From contig CM020513.1 in the NCBI GenBank assembly GCA_009823395.1, positions 1,050,001-1,114,000 of the forward strand: a stretch of 64,000 bases of DNA, given 5' to 3'. The stretch comes from Thamnaconus septentrionalis (taxonomy: Eukaryota > Chordata > Actinopteri > Tetraodontiformes > Monacanthidae). Below, piece by piece: positions 1 through 11,836 of this stretch. The notes beneath the pieces were generated by a model. That model was given only the letters and a program-made list of their open reading frames with translations. It ran no database searches and had not been told where the DNA came from. Position 1 is the first letter of the stretch. Every line of letters starts with the position of its first letter. Both the position numbers and the translations under genes were made by a program.

Positions 1-170
1 CGAGAGCAGGGGGGAGAGCTGTTAGGAAACTGCGGCCCCGTTTACAAAGAGACGGCATTTTTTGAAACCCACAACTTTTAGAAACGCCCTTGAAAAAAAC
101 ACATTTACACGAAGCCGTCTTCAAGAATTTTCCCACTTACACAGAGACACTGGAAATGACTGAAAACAAT
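1..170. mobile_element. Possible remnant of a TIR DNA element
   Basis: The stretch holds GCGGCCCCGTTTAC and, further on, CACGAAGCCGTCTTCAAG. A close relative of the second motif (CCCGAAGCCGTCTTCAAAAC) recurs at 54940-54960, next to the end of a hAT-like element. This looks like the edge of a dispersed DNA transposon entering the window from the left, but no partner end or target duplication is visible. It may be unrelated repeat sequence. Confidence 0.25.
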
Positions 171-660
171 GTAGTACCTATGCCTTACCTGGTGTGGCGC
201 CACACGTTTACTCCCTGAAGGCAGAAGAAGAAGAAGAACAGATGGAGCACGCCACCTTTAGGTAGCAGTGTGCAAACAACATTAGCACCACGGAGAACAG
301 AAAGAAAGATCGTACGTGAAAAGATGCTGTGGATAAACGACAGATTTGAACTTCTGCTTTGAGTTACTTTAGAACACAAAGCCCTCAAAGACACATGTTC
401 AGGTTTTCTGCCTGAATATCTCAGTCCGCAGACCCAAAGGAAAATAAATAAAAAGTTAAACAGAAGGTTTGCAAATCATTTTCATTTTGCACACAATCCA
501 AGAGCACCATGCGTTATTGTTTACTATTGTTTGTGGTTTGTTGTAGTTGAGATCAATAGCAGCAGTAACAAGCCCATTGCCCGACACTGTTAATGTTGCT
601 AGGAGTGGTGCTTCTGCGACTCACGGCCGGCTCAGGCAATATGACTGGCTCAGGCCCCCA
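171..660. other. Unassigned sequence
   Basis: AT-rich sequence with no recognisable coding, RNA or transposon signal. Short open frames on both strands show no family resemblance. Confidence 0.5.
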
Positions 661-834
661 TCTGTTTTTAGGGTGTGGGAGGAAGCCGGAGAACAGTGAG
701 TGAACCCACACAGACACAGGGAGAACATGCAAACTCCACACAGAAAGGCTTCAGGAGACCCCGGGAATCAAACCCATAACCTTCTTGCCGTGTGGCGACA
801 GCGCTAAGCTAAGCACTGCACCACCATGTCGTGA
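661..834 (-). mobile_element. tRNA-derived SINE, 5' part only
   Basis: On the minus strand this reads from a tRNA-like head with a B-box-like region into the body GGAGTTTGCATGTTCTCCCT, matching the fuller copies at 10420-10798 and 14888-15250. Only the first 170 or so bases of the roughly 365-bp unit survive, and the ATGA-type 3' tail is absent. The A box is disturbed by a small duplication (GCGCTAAGCTAAGC). No target duplication was found, so this is an old truncated copy. Confidence 0.75.
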
Positions 835-1680
835 GGGATAAACACATTCTATGTGTGACAATGGCGGTCACACATAGATATCCCTTTGGCCGAAGGGAGT
901 CTGGGGTTCGAAACCCGCCCGGGCCCTCTTGCCTTGCCGCATTCGGAAATCTGGAGAGCTCTTTTGTGGACATTCAGATGTGGAAGGCAAGGGTCAAGAG
1001 TGTGATATGGGAGCCTTTAAAGGTGTGAACGCAGCCTCTCACCAGGTCAGGCCGAGCTCAGACATTTCCTTGGAAGCCAGACTGAAATTTGAGGGAGAAT
1101 TTTGAAAAGTCAGGAACATCCCTCAACCTCTTCATCAGCTTGTCACACGCTAGCGCAGAAGACAAAGCAGGCCCAGTGAGCCAGGCTCAGGCTAATTGAA
1201 GCATAAGACTGACTATATCTTTATTATTATTATTACTTTTTTTTTTTTTATTTGAGCTCTGTCTTGGTTGGCTGGCTCTGACAAACCCAGGCCGGCTGGC
1301 CCGCAGTCTGTCTGCCAAGCTGCCACTGGCCTCGTCTGCTCTATCTCATCCCCTGCTGATACCTGCTGAAATGCCAACAAAGGTATTTCTGCCTTTAATC
1401 AGTAGACGGGGACGGAGGGGGTGAGAGGGGAAGGGTGGGGTGAGGAGTGGAGACATTGGCATGAGGGATTAGGAGGACCACTTGTCTTAATTGCATCTGC
1501 AGAGCCAAATAAATACCTTGAAATCTTTTTGTCCATTGATGAAGAATCCCTGAAGTTCTCTCAGGTGACCAGTAAAATCTTTAGGGCTGAAACAAATGCA
1601 AATTGCCTTTACTTGCGAATAACCGAGGGGAAAGAAAAGGGAAGGTGGGGGCTAAAGAAAAAAATCCTGAAGGCTTTTAA
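835..1680. other. Unassigned sequence
   Basis: There is a B-box-like GGTTCGAAACCCG near 905, but no A box at the right distance was identified, so no tRNA or SINE is called. A poly-T run lies near 1240. The 1421-1680 part is open in one plus frame, but that frame runs straight into the minisatellite and resembles no protein family. Confidence 0.4.
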
Positions 1681-2164
1681 AATGGACCCATCACCACCAC
1701 TACCACTTCCATCACCTCGACCACTTCCACCACCACCACCACTACCACCACTACTATCACCTTCACCAGCACCACCAGCACCACTACCACCACCACCACT
1801 ACTACCTCCACCACCACTACCACTTCCATCACCTCGACCACTTCCACCACCACCACCACTACCACCACCACCACCACCACCACTACTATCACCTCCACCA
1901 GCACCACCAGCACCACCAGCACCACCACCACTACTACCACCACCACCACCACCACCACCACTACTACCTCCACCACCACCACCACTTCCATCACCTCGAC
2001 CATTTCCACCACCACCACCACTACTACCTCCACCACCACCACTTCCATCACCTCGACCATTTCCACCACCACCACCACTACTACCTCCACCACCACCACC
2101 ACTTCCATCACCTCGACCACTTCCACCACCACCACCACTACTACCACCACCACCACCACTACTG
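1681..2164. repeat. CCA/CCT trinucleotide minisatellite with higher-order units
   Basis: Nearly 500 bp of ACC, CCT and CTA triplets. Within it the marker CTTCCATCACCTCGACCA recurs near 1705, 1821, 1983, 2041 and 2102, the last three about 60 bp apart, so it evolved by duplication of roughly 60-bp blocks. It translates as a proline-rich frame on the plus strand and a valine-rich frame on the minus strand. Both are products of the triplet composition and are not called as genes. Confidence 0.9.
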
Positions 2165-3172
2165 AGCTCATTATAGAAAAGAAGGAAAAGAAAGACCAGG
2201 CAAAAAGGACAGGCACCAAAAAAAGAAAATATACAGTATATGAAAACCCTAGGACCATTCAGCCATTTGTAAATGCACTAAATAAAAAGCATGCAATAGA
2301 ATTTCTAGATATTAATACAGACATGAGGCTCAAATTACCCCTCAGCTTTCTTTGCACTGTTGTCAATTATATCTATTAGTTAAAAGACCATATTTCAAAA
2401 GAACGTCTGCAGCTGCCTGAAACATTGTTTGTGATTGATGTTTTATAGATACATTATCACCAATCCTAACTTTTCAAACCTCGCAATAAAAATAGAACAT
2501 GCCGCTTGTTATTGCAGCTCTGAAAACAACACAAAGCAAACAGCTTTTTCGCTGCAGCCTATTTTATGTTTGTGTCACATTTTTGCAGCATAATTGCGTC
2601 TTATTTCAGCCATACTTCTGAAAAGTGCATGGGAAATGCAACAGAAACTTTCTAAAAATGACTTATCTTCATATTGCGTGCGGCAAGCCTCCGTGTTGAT
2701 TTGGCGATGTCTCTTTAAGAGAAAACCTGCAGCGCCAGCTGTGAAGGCTCTCGGTGTTATCACTCTCCTCGCCACCATGTTTCAAACTTCAACTTCAGCC
2801 CTGGCAAAGATTTTTTTCGGAGCATTCTCCGAACGTTGGCAGGCACTTGCAGCCGCAGCCAAACTTCCCAGCATGCCTTGCGGCGGGACTGGCTTTGTTT
2901 AGCAGAGTTAACTGTGAAGTTGCTCTGCTAAGCACGGAAAAATGTCTGAAGATTGATCTTGTAGTGCGAATAAGGAGGGAGAGTCAATGGAAATGGATAT
3001 ATTTTATTTGCTCTGCCTTCATTATACTGATCCTGTTTTTAAAACATTTTTAAATTTATTTTTAATGCTGTATTTCATGGCTGGAAATCTGTGATAATGA
3101 AGGGGTCGCAGAAACGTCGTGATTAAGTCACTGCATCGCTGGGAAGAGAAGCATGTTTTCACTGCTCAAAGT
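2165..3172. other. Unassigned sequence with a short plus-strand open frame
   Basis: No recognised feature. A 102-codon plus frame at 2594-2902 has no family resemblance and lacks convincing splice context. Other short frames overlap it on both strands, so it is probably chance. Confidence 0.4.
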
Positions 3173-3592
3173 AGTGTTGTAGTCAAGACCGCACTAACCA
3201 GCCGAGACCAAGACATGATCAAGACAAAAAAGTATCAAGACCGAGAAAAGACCAAGCTTGTAGATATAACGAATAATAACAACAAAACAGAAGAAATGAC
3301 CAGTATCTTTTTTTAATTCAAGTTTGCTTCTACATAATGGAACAGCACAAAGTATATTTTAAGAGTTTTCTTTAACATTTTGATGCTTTGTCGGATATTT
3401 CGAACCATTTTCAACAAATAACTTTCTTTTCTGTTATTATCGTGCCACTGCATTGTTGGCTGAGTCTCCATCCAGTCTCTTGATTAAAAATCCCCAGTCC
3501 GTCCTGTCCGAGACCAAGACTAGACCCAGTAAAAATACCTCAGAGTCCAAGACGAGACCGAGACCCTTAAAAGGTGGTCTAGAGAGGGGGCT
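3173..3592. repeat. Dispersed repeat with GAGACCAAGAC-type motifs
   Basis: The stretch opens with AGTAGTGTTGTAGTCAAGAC and closes with GAGACCGAGACCC. Degenerate copies of CGAGACCAAGAC recur at both ends. This end-weighted arrangement suggests a short nonautonomous element, although a clean inverted terminus on the right is not visible. The superfamily is undetermined. Confidence 0.4.
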
Positions 3593-5759
3593 TCATGGAC
3601 AAAAACCCATTGTATGCCCGTTTCCACGTTCACGTTCGGATGTACAAAAAGTGACTTGACCGTGGAAATGTGCGGTGCTTCACGTCAAGTCTCAAATGGG
3701 CATATGTACATTTACATATGAGCCGCAGGGTTCCTGCAACAGGGGCCTTCCAAAAAGAGCTGGCAGGCCGATTGGTGCCAGTCGACCCTCAGTCCAACCA
3801 TGCCAGATGTGTGTTAAACAGCTGATCCATTGATCCATATGTCAATCCATGTGTAGATCAAATTCCTGATCAATGCATTTGATCAGGCTAACATTTTGCA
3901 GTGAAAGGCTGATTTCCAAACGTATTTGGAGCTATCGACTACACACACATTGCCATAAAGGCGCCATCACAAACAACAACAGAATTTCAACCTTATGCAT
4001 TTCATTCCATCAATGTAGATGATCAGTGGCGCACGCATGTAGCTGATATATTGAATATTGCGGCGAGGGCTGCTTCAACGCACGATTGAGTAAAACCGGT
4101 CTCAAACTGGCATGGTGCTCGATGGTTGACTCCTTGGTGACCAAAAAGTGAATCGGCTGTCTCAATGAATCCCCTGACAAAACAAGAAGGCTATGTGAAA
4201 AAAATATTGCCCAAATTTATTTTATATATTTTTAAGGGCGCTTGTTGTTGCCCATTGCCTTTAGGCATTTTATGATATCAGAAGCTGCAAGAAAATTCAT
4301 CTCGTGTAGCTGTTAGCTTTATTTAAAACATCTTCCCAATGTTAGTTTTCCTTCAAAAATAAATAAACAAATAAAAACTGCCTGGACACACAGTGACGTG
4401 TCTCATCTCTTCAGACTGTCTTTAAATAAGACATGGTTTTAAATAAGACAGTGGCTGTTTTTTGTGGGGTCAAACTACAAATCGAAACTACAAATTTCTT
4501 TGTGTGTTTAGTAGCCCTAAGTACGTCAATCAAAGACGTTCGTAAGTTTAGTGACTTCATTTTCGTCGGCGCGCTGTGGCATTTATAGTACGATCCATGT
4601 TGGTGACGTGTAAAATGACTCAATGGAAGCCAATAATACATTTTGTCCATAATGTCGATTCTGATACGCTTTTGTTTAATCGACCTGGGTGACCGTGGCT
4701 TTCCTTGGAAGACGTGGCTGATGACAGCGCAGACTGACGAAGTGGAGACATGAATTAACTCGGTCTCTCATGGAGATATTTACATATTCTGAGTTTCTAC
4801 TTTGTTACAAACTGTTTCCAGCTTACAGTCAGTAAAGTTTTTTGAACATCCAGATTTTTTTTGGATGAACTTAGTTTTCTGGTTTTGAATGTACGTCAGG
4901 TTTCAGGATGAAACCCATGTACGTTTTAGTACATGAGGCCCCTGGACCAGTCTGGAATACTACAACACTGGCTCAAAGCACAAAGTTTAACAGGAAAAAG
5001 AAAAGGTTTTATTTGTGCACAAGTAAATGACATGCCAACTAATCCAACCTTGTCCCCACTGAGGACACACAGTGCAGGGTGCCTGCAGCATCTGGTGGAC
5101 ACCTGCAAGACTGCAGCCACTGGAGTTGAATGAGAGAGGCCCTTGTGATTCTGCTAATTCGGCCAAAACACGGGCCAGAGTACAGTGACCCTCAGTGCTG
5201 CTACATCTCCGACATGATGTGGTGGAGGCCATGAAGTGGAAGGACCCAAAATGCAAACAACTCTGTATTTGTAGAAAAGGAAAACAAACTATTCATTTTA
5301 AATAATAAACAAAAAACTTACAAAGGGCTAGTCTGCAATGGGGAAACAATTAACCAAAACCAAAACGGGAGACTTCAACAGAAAAAAAGGTACAAAAGGA
5401 AACCATAACAAGAACCAAAGAAAACCGACTGACCTGACATGCCATGAAGCAAACAACAGCAAAACAGAATTCAAAATCAAACAAGAAATAGAAAGAACAT
5501 GACACAGAACCTTGTAGGATGGCCTCGGCGCCAGTGGTCTGGACTCCGTATTGAATGTAGGCATTTGCTGGTTCCATTTGAAGGCTGTGTGGAGAACAAA
5601 AGGACGGTCAACAAACCATCAGTAAAAAAGCGCCCACAACAATATAGGGGATCTCAGAGGTCTGGGTGTAAAATAAGGGGAGGTTGAAGATTTCCAGCCC
5701 CATCAAAGGTGACTGACCCGGAACAACTGAATCATGCCTGCACTGTTGTTTTTTTGTTT
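3593..5759. other. Unassigned sequence
   Basis: About 2.2 kb without a recognisable gene. At 3738-3790 a GGTGCCAGTCGACCC-like motif resembles the end of the small hAT element at 61788-62064, possibly an old trace. An A-rich region lies at 5270-5500. Short frames on both strands show no family signal. Confidence 0.35.
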
Positions 5760-5905
5760 TGTTTTTTTCAATCTTATCCAGGTAGTTGTTACATTCGGAA
5801 AAAGTGCGTCCCGTATCAGTTCATTACGGAACAGGTCTTTCAGCCTTTTAGTTGCCAAATACGGGACAATACCGTATTTTCCGGGACGGGTGGCAACCCT
5901 AGCCT
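5760..5905. mobile_element. Terminal fragment related to the 6873-7842 repeat
   Basis: It ends GGGACGGGTGGCAACCCTAG and contains AAATACGGGACAAT, resembling the right end of the repeat at 6873-7842 (GGGACGGTTGGCAT). It appears to be an isolated end of the same broad GTTGCCAAC-terminus family. Confidence 0.4.
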
Positions 5906-6872
5906 CAGTGTTTGGTCACTAACCTGCTGCTCTTTTGGACTTTGTGGCTTGGAGTCTCTGTCATAATTCCATTTAGCAGGTACAAGAGCATTTAGAGAAA
6001 ATGAAAAAAATAGCTTTTGCGGAATCATGACATGCTTGCAAGTGTTTAGCACCTCTCACTATCCACTGAAAGCCCGTTAGATTTTTCCTTTAAAGAGAGC
6101 CTATCAGTGAAAGAGATGGCGGGTCACAAAGGGACAGCCACTGACATGAAAGCAATCACGGCCGTATGGCTCTAATCCCTGACACAGAACTCAGGGCACA
6201 GCGGCCCTCACTGTCAGCCTGCAGTTTGGTTCATTTTACAGCCTTGGCACCGGCCTGGTTGTTAAGACTGGGGAAAGTGATCCCTGGAGCCGGGCCACTG
6301 AACCTGCTCATCCTGGTAACCATAGCAGCAGACAGGTGGTGTCTGGGTCGCAGGGCAAACAGGGCTACACCTCGGCACTGGATGCCACTTAATAAAGAAG
6401 TAGCCGGGTGTGAATGAGCTACGGCGTGCAGACACAGACACACACACAGGCACGCACACACAAGCACAGAGAAGAACACTTGAAGACATGAACACGTTGT
6501 CTTACCTAGCTTAATCAATGTAAGAAGGGACGCTAACAGGCCTTTAAAAAGCAACAGTGTGGACCTTATGAGCATTGCAAATGTAAAAGATGCTCTTTTA
6601 ATTTTGATTGCAATAGGCAGATTGTTTTTTTTTTTTTTTTAATTTAGACTGAAACATTAATCCACTACATTCCCAATCAGCTCAGCTTCTGAGCACGCCC
6701 ACAGAAAGCAAGCAGCTAACGGCTTGCTAACTCCATGCATGTGCTGCAAACATCCTTCTGAAAGATTATCAGAAGTTTCTTTTCAAAGCGTTTCCGACGA
6801 CATTGCGTGCACAAGTCTGTCGCCACTCAATTCGGGCAAAGTCAGGCCGGGTCTGCTCTCCGCCACTGTTAG
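5906..6872. other. Unassigned sequence
   Basis: No recognised gene. At 6859-6868 CTCCGCCACTG resembles the right terminus of CAGTGGCGGAG-type hAT elements, directly beside the next repeat. A poly-T run lies near 6627. Confidence 0.35.
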
Positions 6873-7842
6873 TGTTGCCAACTTCCATACAGAAAAATAA
6901 AGGACGCCTTCCGCAGTGCTTGGGGCCATGACCATCACAGGCCGGTGGCTCGCCAGTAGTGGTAAATCATAACTTAAAATGGGGTTTCAAAGAAGTATAT
7001 GGTTCATGTATTTTAATATTTTAAAAATATTTTAATTATACATATTTTTACACAACTTTCAATAAAGTGCAGGATGGATGGCTTTTACAAAGGAACTGAA
7101 TACATAAAGCAGATACAAAATAAAAATAATAAGTACAACTAAGGACAGCAATGCTCCTTGTGCCACCACACGTGACTTCATGTCAATTTTTTAAGTCCTT
7201 TTTGTGTACTGTTTCTTCATCAAATAAAAAAAATAAAAAATAAAATTCTAAGTGTGCAAATAATTCAAATTTAACTGTAAAACATTCCTCCTTCTCATTG
7301 CCACAGCAATTTTCCATGAACAGATATTCCTATCTCTCTTCCATGAACAATCATCAGTTCAACACAGTGTGTCTAGGTCTGCTGTGTGGGACAGTAAACC
7401 TAGGTTAACAGCTCTCTTTTTTCACTGTTACTTCCTTTTCCAGGTGTATTTCTTCTCACTTCTCGTTGCACAGAAAACACTCGCCGACAAAGTTTGCAGT
7501 TTCCTCTCTAAACATTTTCTCTCACAGTATTAAGCCAAGCCTTTCAATCTTCCCACTCTCATTTGCTGCTGAAAAGAACAAGCGATCCCGATTCATAGCC
7601 TACTCTACGCAAGCTATGCAGCAAGTATGCAGTTGTTGTGAATGGGTTGCGTAATGGTATTGCCAGCAGCTAGGTAGATTACAGTTCTGAATGCAAACTC
7701 TATGGAAATGAATCTGACTTTGCATCGAAAATAAATTTACGTTCAAGGCAACTCAGAAATATGGGACAAACCCGTCTTGATTCAAAACGAGACGCACCAT
7801 TTCATTGTCAAATACGTGTTTTTTAAGGGACGGTTGGCATGG
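6873..7842. mobile_element. 0.97-kb dispersed repeat, copy 1 (GTTGCCAAC termini)
   Basis: Begins TGTTGCCAACTTCC and ends GGGACGGTTGGCAT, so the outer bases form a short imperfect inverted repeat. A second copy, with the same order of internal blocks, is split around later insertions at 50527-50628 and 55594-56185. Shared internal landmarks include AAGTATATGGTT, CAATAAAGTGCATGATGGATGG-like text and a Ca/Ta-rich middle. No coding potential. Likely a nonautonomous DNA transposon; the superfamily is not assigned. Confidence 0.55.
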
Positions 7843-8116
7843 TCTATTCCAACAGGCCAAAATGTGAGTATGCGTGTCTATGTGTGTGTGTGCGTTTGTG
7901 TGTGTGTTCATTATATTAGACGGAGTTGGTGGGTTAAATGGTTGAGATAATGGTTAACCAGTGGGAAAGAAAGGGCAACTAATCTAATAGTAAAACAAGT
8001 CTTGTCAATAGGATATGATGTGGGTTTTTGTTGGAATTTTGATGCAAAGTGACTTGGCAAAATTCTAAATTTCCTTTTAAAAAAAGGATACATACATACG
8101 TAGATATTTATATTTC

Positions 8117-8147
8117 TATATATATATATATACATATGTATATATAT
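8117..8147. repeat. (TA)n microsatellite
   Basis: Alternating TA run, followed by a short GA-rich run. Confidence 0.9.
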
Positions 8148-8323
8148 GGTGAGAGAGAGAGATAGAGAGATAAATCAATGGCCATAACCAAGTCAAATTT
8201 CAAATCATATGAGGAGAAAGTGAAGTAGAGGACAGAAGAATTTTTCCATCCTGGTCTGGATCGTCCTGGCGAGCAGCACATGATCTCCGCTGGCCTTTCC
8301 TTTCCCTCTGCTGGCCGGCGCTC

Positions 8324-8352
8324 GTCTCTCACTCTCCCTCTCTCTTTCTCAC

Positions 8353-8384
<32 letters not shown>

Positions 8385-8386
8385 CC
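8324..8386. repeat. (CT)n microsatellite
   Basis: Imperfect CT/CCCT run that becomes perfect CT repeats at its right end. Confidence 0.9.
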
Positions 8387-8506
8387 AGCCCAGTTGCTAT
8401 GAGACCCTCCATCGAGGCAGAGGCTTACACTCTTCTTTACTACAGGAACAAAAGCCAAAGTGCCGAACAAAGCAGAGCAGACCAACTCAAACCAGCTCCC
8501 ACTTAA

Positions 8507-8514
8507 CACACACA

Positions 8515-8550
<36 letters not shown>
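8507..8550. repeat. (CA)n microsatellite
   Basis: CA dinucleotide run with one early interruption. Confidence 0.9.
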
Positions 8551-8552
<2 letters not shown>

Positions 8553-8571
8553 TCGAGTGCTTGGCTGACAC

Positions 8572-9694
8572 CAGGGTTATATTCGCTAACGAAAATGAAC
8601 AAAATAACAAAACTTAAAACAAAAAAAACAATTTTGTTAACTGAAATAGATAAAAATGAAAATTACATGACACAAATGATAACTAATTGAACCTTTGTTT
8701 TCATCTATGTCAAATAAATATTTTTCCTTAGGAAAAATTTCATCTTTAGTTTTGCGCAGCAGTACCTCAATGCACCTCGCATTCTGTGGCGTCACCCCTC
8801 TTTCACAGCAGTAGGTTAACGCATGACTCACGCAGCGGCAAAGTAGTTCGAATATGATGTGGAGAGTGATAAAAGAAAGTGTCTTGGAGTGGAAAAAATA
8901 TGTGGCTTGCTTCTAAAGGGAAAAAACTGACATACCTCCATTTAAGAAGTTTGCACAAAGCGACTAATCTTGAGTACCTAAACAAGCTAGCCTCTGTCGG
9001 TCCCCTCCCCTGCCGCCCCCCTCCGAAAGATAAGCAACATCTTGACCAGGTAGCACAGGGAAGGAGACACCTGTAATGGACAGCTTTCACCGACGACTGA
9101 GCTACTGACCAGTAAATACACAGGAACACCACAAGCGGGGAGATGCATTAGTGAACATGTTTATTGAGACAGGGATGTCGACTGTGTGACTCCATTGCCT
9201 TCAAAGGGTTGTGTACTTTACTCGAACCAAAATTCACAACTCGAAGCCGGTGCTACTAGAGTGAATCACGTTTTTGGAGCTAAGATGGAAAAGGCTTTGC
9301 TGGTTATTTTTGAATTTTTTGGTTTGACCACATGTGTCTCACAGTGCCACAAACAGTGTTCATCTGTAATGCACTTTGTATGTATTCCTTGATAGTTCAC
9401 CCAAAAACAAAAAGTCAGTTATAATGAACTCCCTCATTTCTTAAACTTCTATCTTTTGTTGACCTTTTTGAATCCTGCCCCAGACAAATACCCCAAAGTA
9501 TTAATCAACTAAAACAGGAACTAAAACTAATAAAAACGAAACTAAAGCTAAGCTTTTTTGAAAATATAAAAACTAATAAAAATTAGCAAACCCACGCTGA
9601 AAACTAAATAAAAAAAAAAACTGAGTTGTAGGGAAATAAGTAAAACGAAATAAAACTAAACTAAAATGAAAAATCCAAAACTATTATAACTCTG
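8572..9694. mobile_element. hAT-like nonautonomous element with perfect 8-bp duplication
   Basis: The element starts CAGGGTTATA and ends TATAACTCTG, giving a 10-bp inverted terminus with one mismatch. It is flanked on both sides by GCTGACAC (8564-8571 and 9695-9702). The 8-bp target duplication and CA-G ends are the hAT signature. The 1.12-kb interior is rich in AAAACTAAAA-type text near both ends and has no transposase-like frame, so it would need transposase from elsewhere. A perfect duplication suggests a fairly recent insertion. Confidence 0.8.
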
Positions 9695-9702
9695 GCTGAC
9701 AC

Positions 9703-10101
9703 AGAAACAGTCGATCCAATTCAAGACCCCATGGATGAGCGCTGGGGTCATGATGTTCACCATCACCTGTGTCTGACTGCCACCATCCTGGAGCTTCTCT
9801 GGCTTCGCCCCCAAGCAGCCAATCAGATCTCAGACCTGCAGCTGTTCTCATGCAGACCGAGAGTGGCTGTGGCCAATGAGGAGTGTCCCTTTGCCGCTGT
9901 CATCAGGCCACTGGCCAGGCTGGGTGTGTGTGTGTGTGTGTGTGTGTGTAGTGGGGAGGGGGGGTAGTGAGAGTCCAGCTGCTGGCGGACCCCCCCAAAT
10001 AAACACATACACACACACACCCCGCCCAACTCAGCTCAGACTCGGTCAAGGCCGCTCACTCTCCTGACGGGGGGGGGATTAACATCTTCCTGCAACTTCT
10101 C

Positions 10102-10148
<47 letters not shown>

Positions 10149-10404
10149 TTTCTTCCCGCTGCACTGCAGAGTTTTGTTCACCAAAAAGCTGCCAGAGCTC
10201 CGCTCAGTGCTGCTGCTGCTGCTGATACTGCTGCTGTTACTGTTACTGCAGTTGCATCTCGCTTGGAATTTCACACAAAAAGAAAAAAGCTCTGTACCAT
10301 ATTTGTCAAACTGTACTGTAACTGATCCAATGTCCCTGAAGAGGATCATAAAGTTTTCTGATTCTGAAAGATATAAAGTGGGGCAAAAAAGTATTTGGCA
10401 GCCA
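9703..10404. other. Unassigned sequence with microsatellites
   Basis: Holds a (TG)n run at 9924-9949 and a (CT)n run at 10098-10144, then a short CTG-rich stretch near 10210. No gene is supported. Confidence 0.5.
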
Positions 10405-10419
10405 CCGATTCCACAAGTT

Positions 10420-10798
10420 CATTCATTCATTCATTCATCTTCTATGCCCGCTTATTCCAATTCAGGGTCACGGGGGTCTGCTGGCGCCTGTCCCAGCTGT
10501 CTTAGGGCGAAGGCAGGGTACACCCTGGACAAGTCGCCAGTTCATCGCAGGGCCACATAGAAACAAACAACCATTCACACTCACATGCACACCTACGGAC
10601 AATTTAGAATGTTCAATTGACCTCACATGCATGTTTTTGGACTGTGGGAGGAAGCCGGAGAACCCGGAGAGAACCCACGCAGACACAGGGAGAACATGCA
10701 AACTCCACACAGAAAGGTCACAGGCCCGGGCCCCGGAATCGAACCCACGACCTTCTTGCTGTGAGGCGGCAGCGCTAACCACTGCGCCACCGTGTCCC
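10420..10798 (-). mobile_element. Full-length tRNA-derived SINE with 15-bp target duplication
   Basis: On the minus strand it has a tRNA-like head (A-box-like GGCGCAGTGGTTAGC, B-box GGTTCGATTCC-type), a conserved body and an (ATGA)n tail at the low-coordinate end. CCGATTCCACAAGTT lies immediately outside both ends (10405-10419 and 10799-10813). That perfect duplication and the tail are what LINE-mediated retroposition leaves. It matches the copy at 14888-15250 over its whole length. Confidence 0.92.
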
Positions 10799-10813
10799 CC
10801 GATTCCACAAGTT

Positions 10814-11078
10814 GTCCCACTTAAAAAGATGAGAGGTCTGTAATGTTCATCATAATGTTCATCAACAGTCAGAAGGTAAACAAATCACATTGTATGATTT
10901 TCAAGGAAAATAAGTATTTGATCAAAACAAAAATTCAGTGGGGGTGGTGGGGTGGTGGTGGTAGTGGGGCTACTTTCAAAACAAACAGGGATTTGAACCC
11001 TCAAGAACAAGGTATTGCGGTGGCAGAGATTCATCATATTCCACTTACAGGCCCATTGTGGCCTTCTGTGTCTGCTTG
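10814..11078. other. Unassigned sequence
   Basis: No recognised feature beyond a GGT-rich run near 10940. It may be upstream sequence of the L1-like element that follows. Confidence 0.4.
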
Positions 11079-11088
11079 ACGAGCCAAA

Positions 11089-11508
11089 GTGTCCTTGGAA
11101 GTGAAACCAAGAAGTGCTCATGAACAGGCAGAAGAAGACCCGGAGAAGACGACAACAGGCTTCCTAATGAAGCACCTTAAACTTCCTACCGTGAAGAACA
11201 CCACCTTTCACCAGGTATATCGTCTGGGAGGGAAGAAGTCTGACAGCCGCCGGCCGAGACCCATCGTGGTGAAATTCGGACACTTCAAGCGGAAGGTGCT
11301 GGTAAAGAACCAGGGCCGGGAACTCCAAGGGAACCGACTTTGCAGTCAACGACCAATTCCCCAAGGAGATTCTGGATCGGAGAAGAGTCCTCTTCCTGAT
11401 CCAGAAAAAGTTCCTCGACGAGGGCTCCAGTGCGGTTGTTGCAGTGGACAAATTATATGTAAACGGTCAGCTATACCGCAATCGCGAGTCAACCCCGTGC
11501 CTGTACTA
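11089..11508 (+). pseudogene. L1-like ORF1 protein fragment
   Basis: The frame opens with an acidic stretch and reaches KNTTFHQVYRLGGKK, then RPRPIVVKFGHFKRK, which is the RNA-binding core typical of fish L1/Tx1 ORF1 proteins (transposase_22 type). Near 11320 the coding sense moves to another frame, where the family-like text continues to about 11508, so at least one frameshift is present. The N-terminal coiled-coil part is missing. In intact elements this protein coats the element RNA. Confidence 0.75.
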
Positions 11509-11773
11509 GCTCTCCTCGCCACAGGCTTACTCTACAAAAGGTAAATATTATATCAACGCAATTTATGCCATTATAGCGGCCAAGTAAGCACCATATGAGT
11601 ACAGGTATGTTTATTCTGCCTCGAACTGATCCTCCCTCCTAAATCTGCCCCCCCTCCACCTTATATCTATCACACATATGCAGCTATGCGTGCACACGCA
11701 AACACAACACAACACACACACACACACACACACACACCCACACCCACACATCACTTTAGGTATATATAGTAAG

Positions 11774-11836
11774 CATGCCCTCACTTAAGTTTGTCACTTG
11801 GAATGTGCAAGGTATAGGCACCATGGTTAAAAAAAT
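11774..11836 (+). pseudogene. Start of L1-like ORF2 (endonuclease N terminus)
   Basis: MPSLKFVTWNVQGIGTMVKK is the characteristic start of an APE-type endonuclease domain, with the N of the WNVQG motif being a catalytic asparagine in the family. It stops where the TIR element at 11837 begins. The remaining endonuclease is not found after that element, so a deletion accompanied or followed the insertion. Confidence 0.75.

Noticed and set aside
895..920. GGTTCGAAACCCG as a possible tRNA B box
   Set aside because: No A box at a suitable distance and no tRNA fold could be seen.
1421..2258. Long proline-rich plus frame and valine-rich minus frame
   Set aside because: Both are direct translations of the CCA/CCT minisatellite; frame openness follows from the triplet composition.
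2594..2902. Host exon at the 102-codon frame
   Set aside because: No splice context, no family match and overlapping frames on both strands.
8108..8690. Frames rich in Thr-His or Cys-Val repeats
   Set aside because: They come from (CA)n, (CT)n and (TA)n microsatellites. The same applies to similar frames at 9731-10067, 22415-22664, 23499-23775, 31583-31852, 32152-32575, 47604-47819 and 62329-62688.
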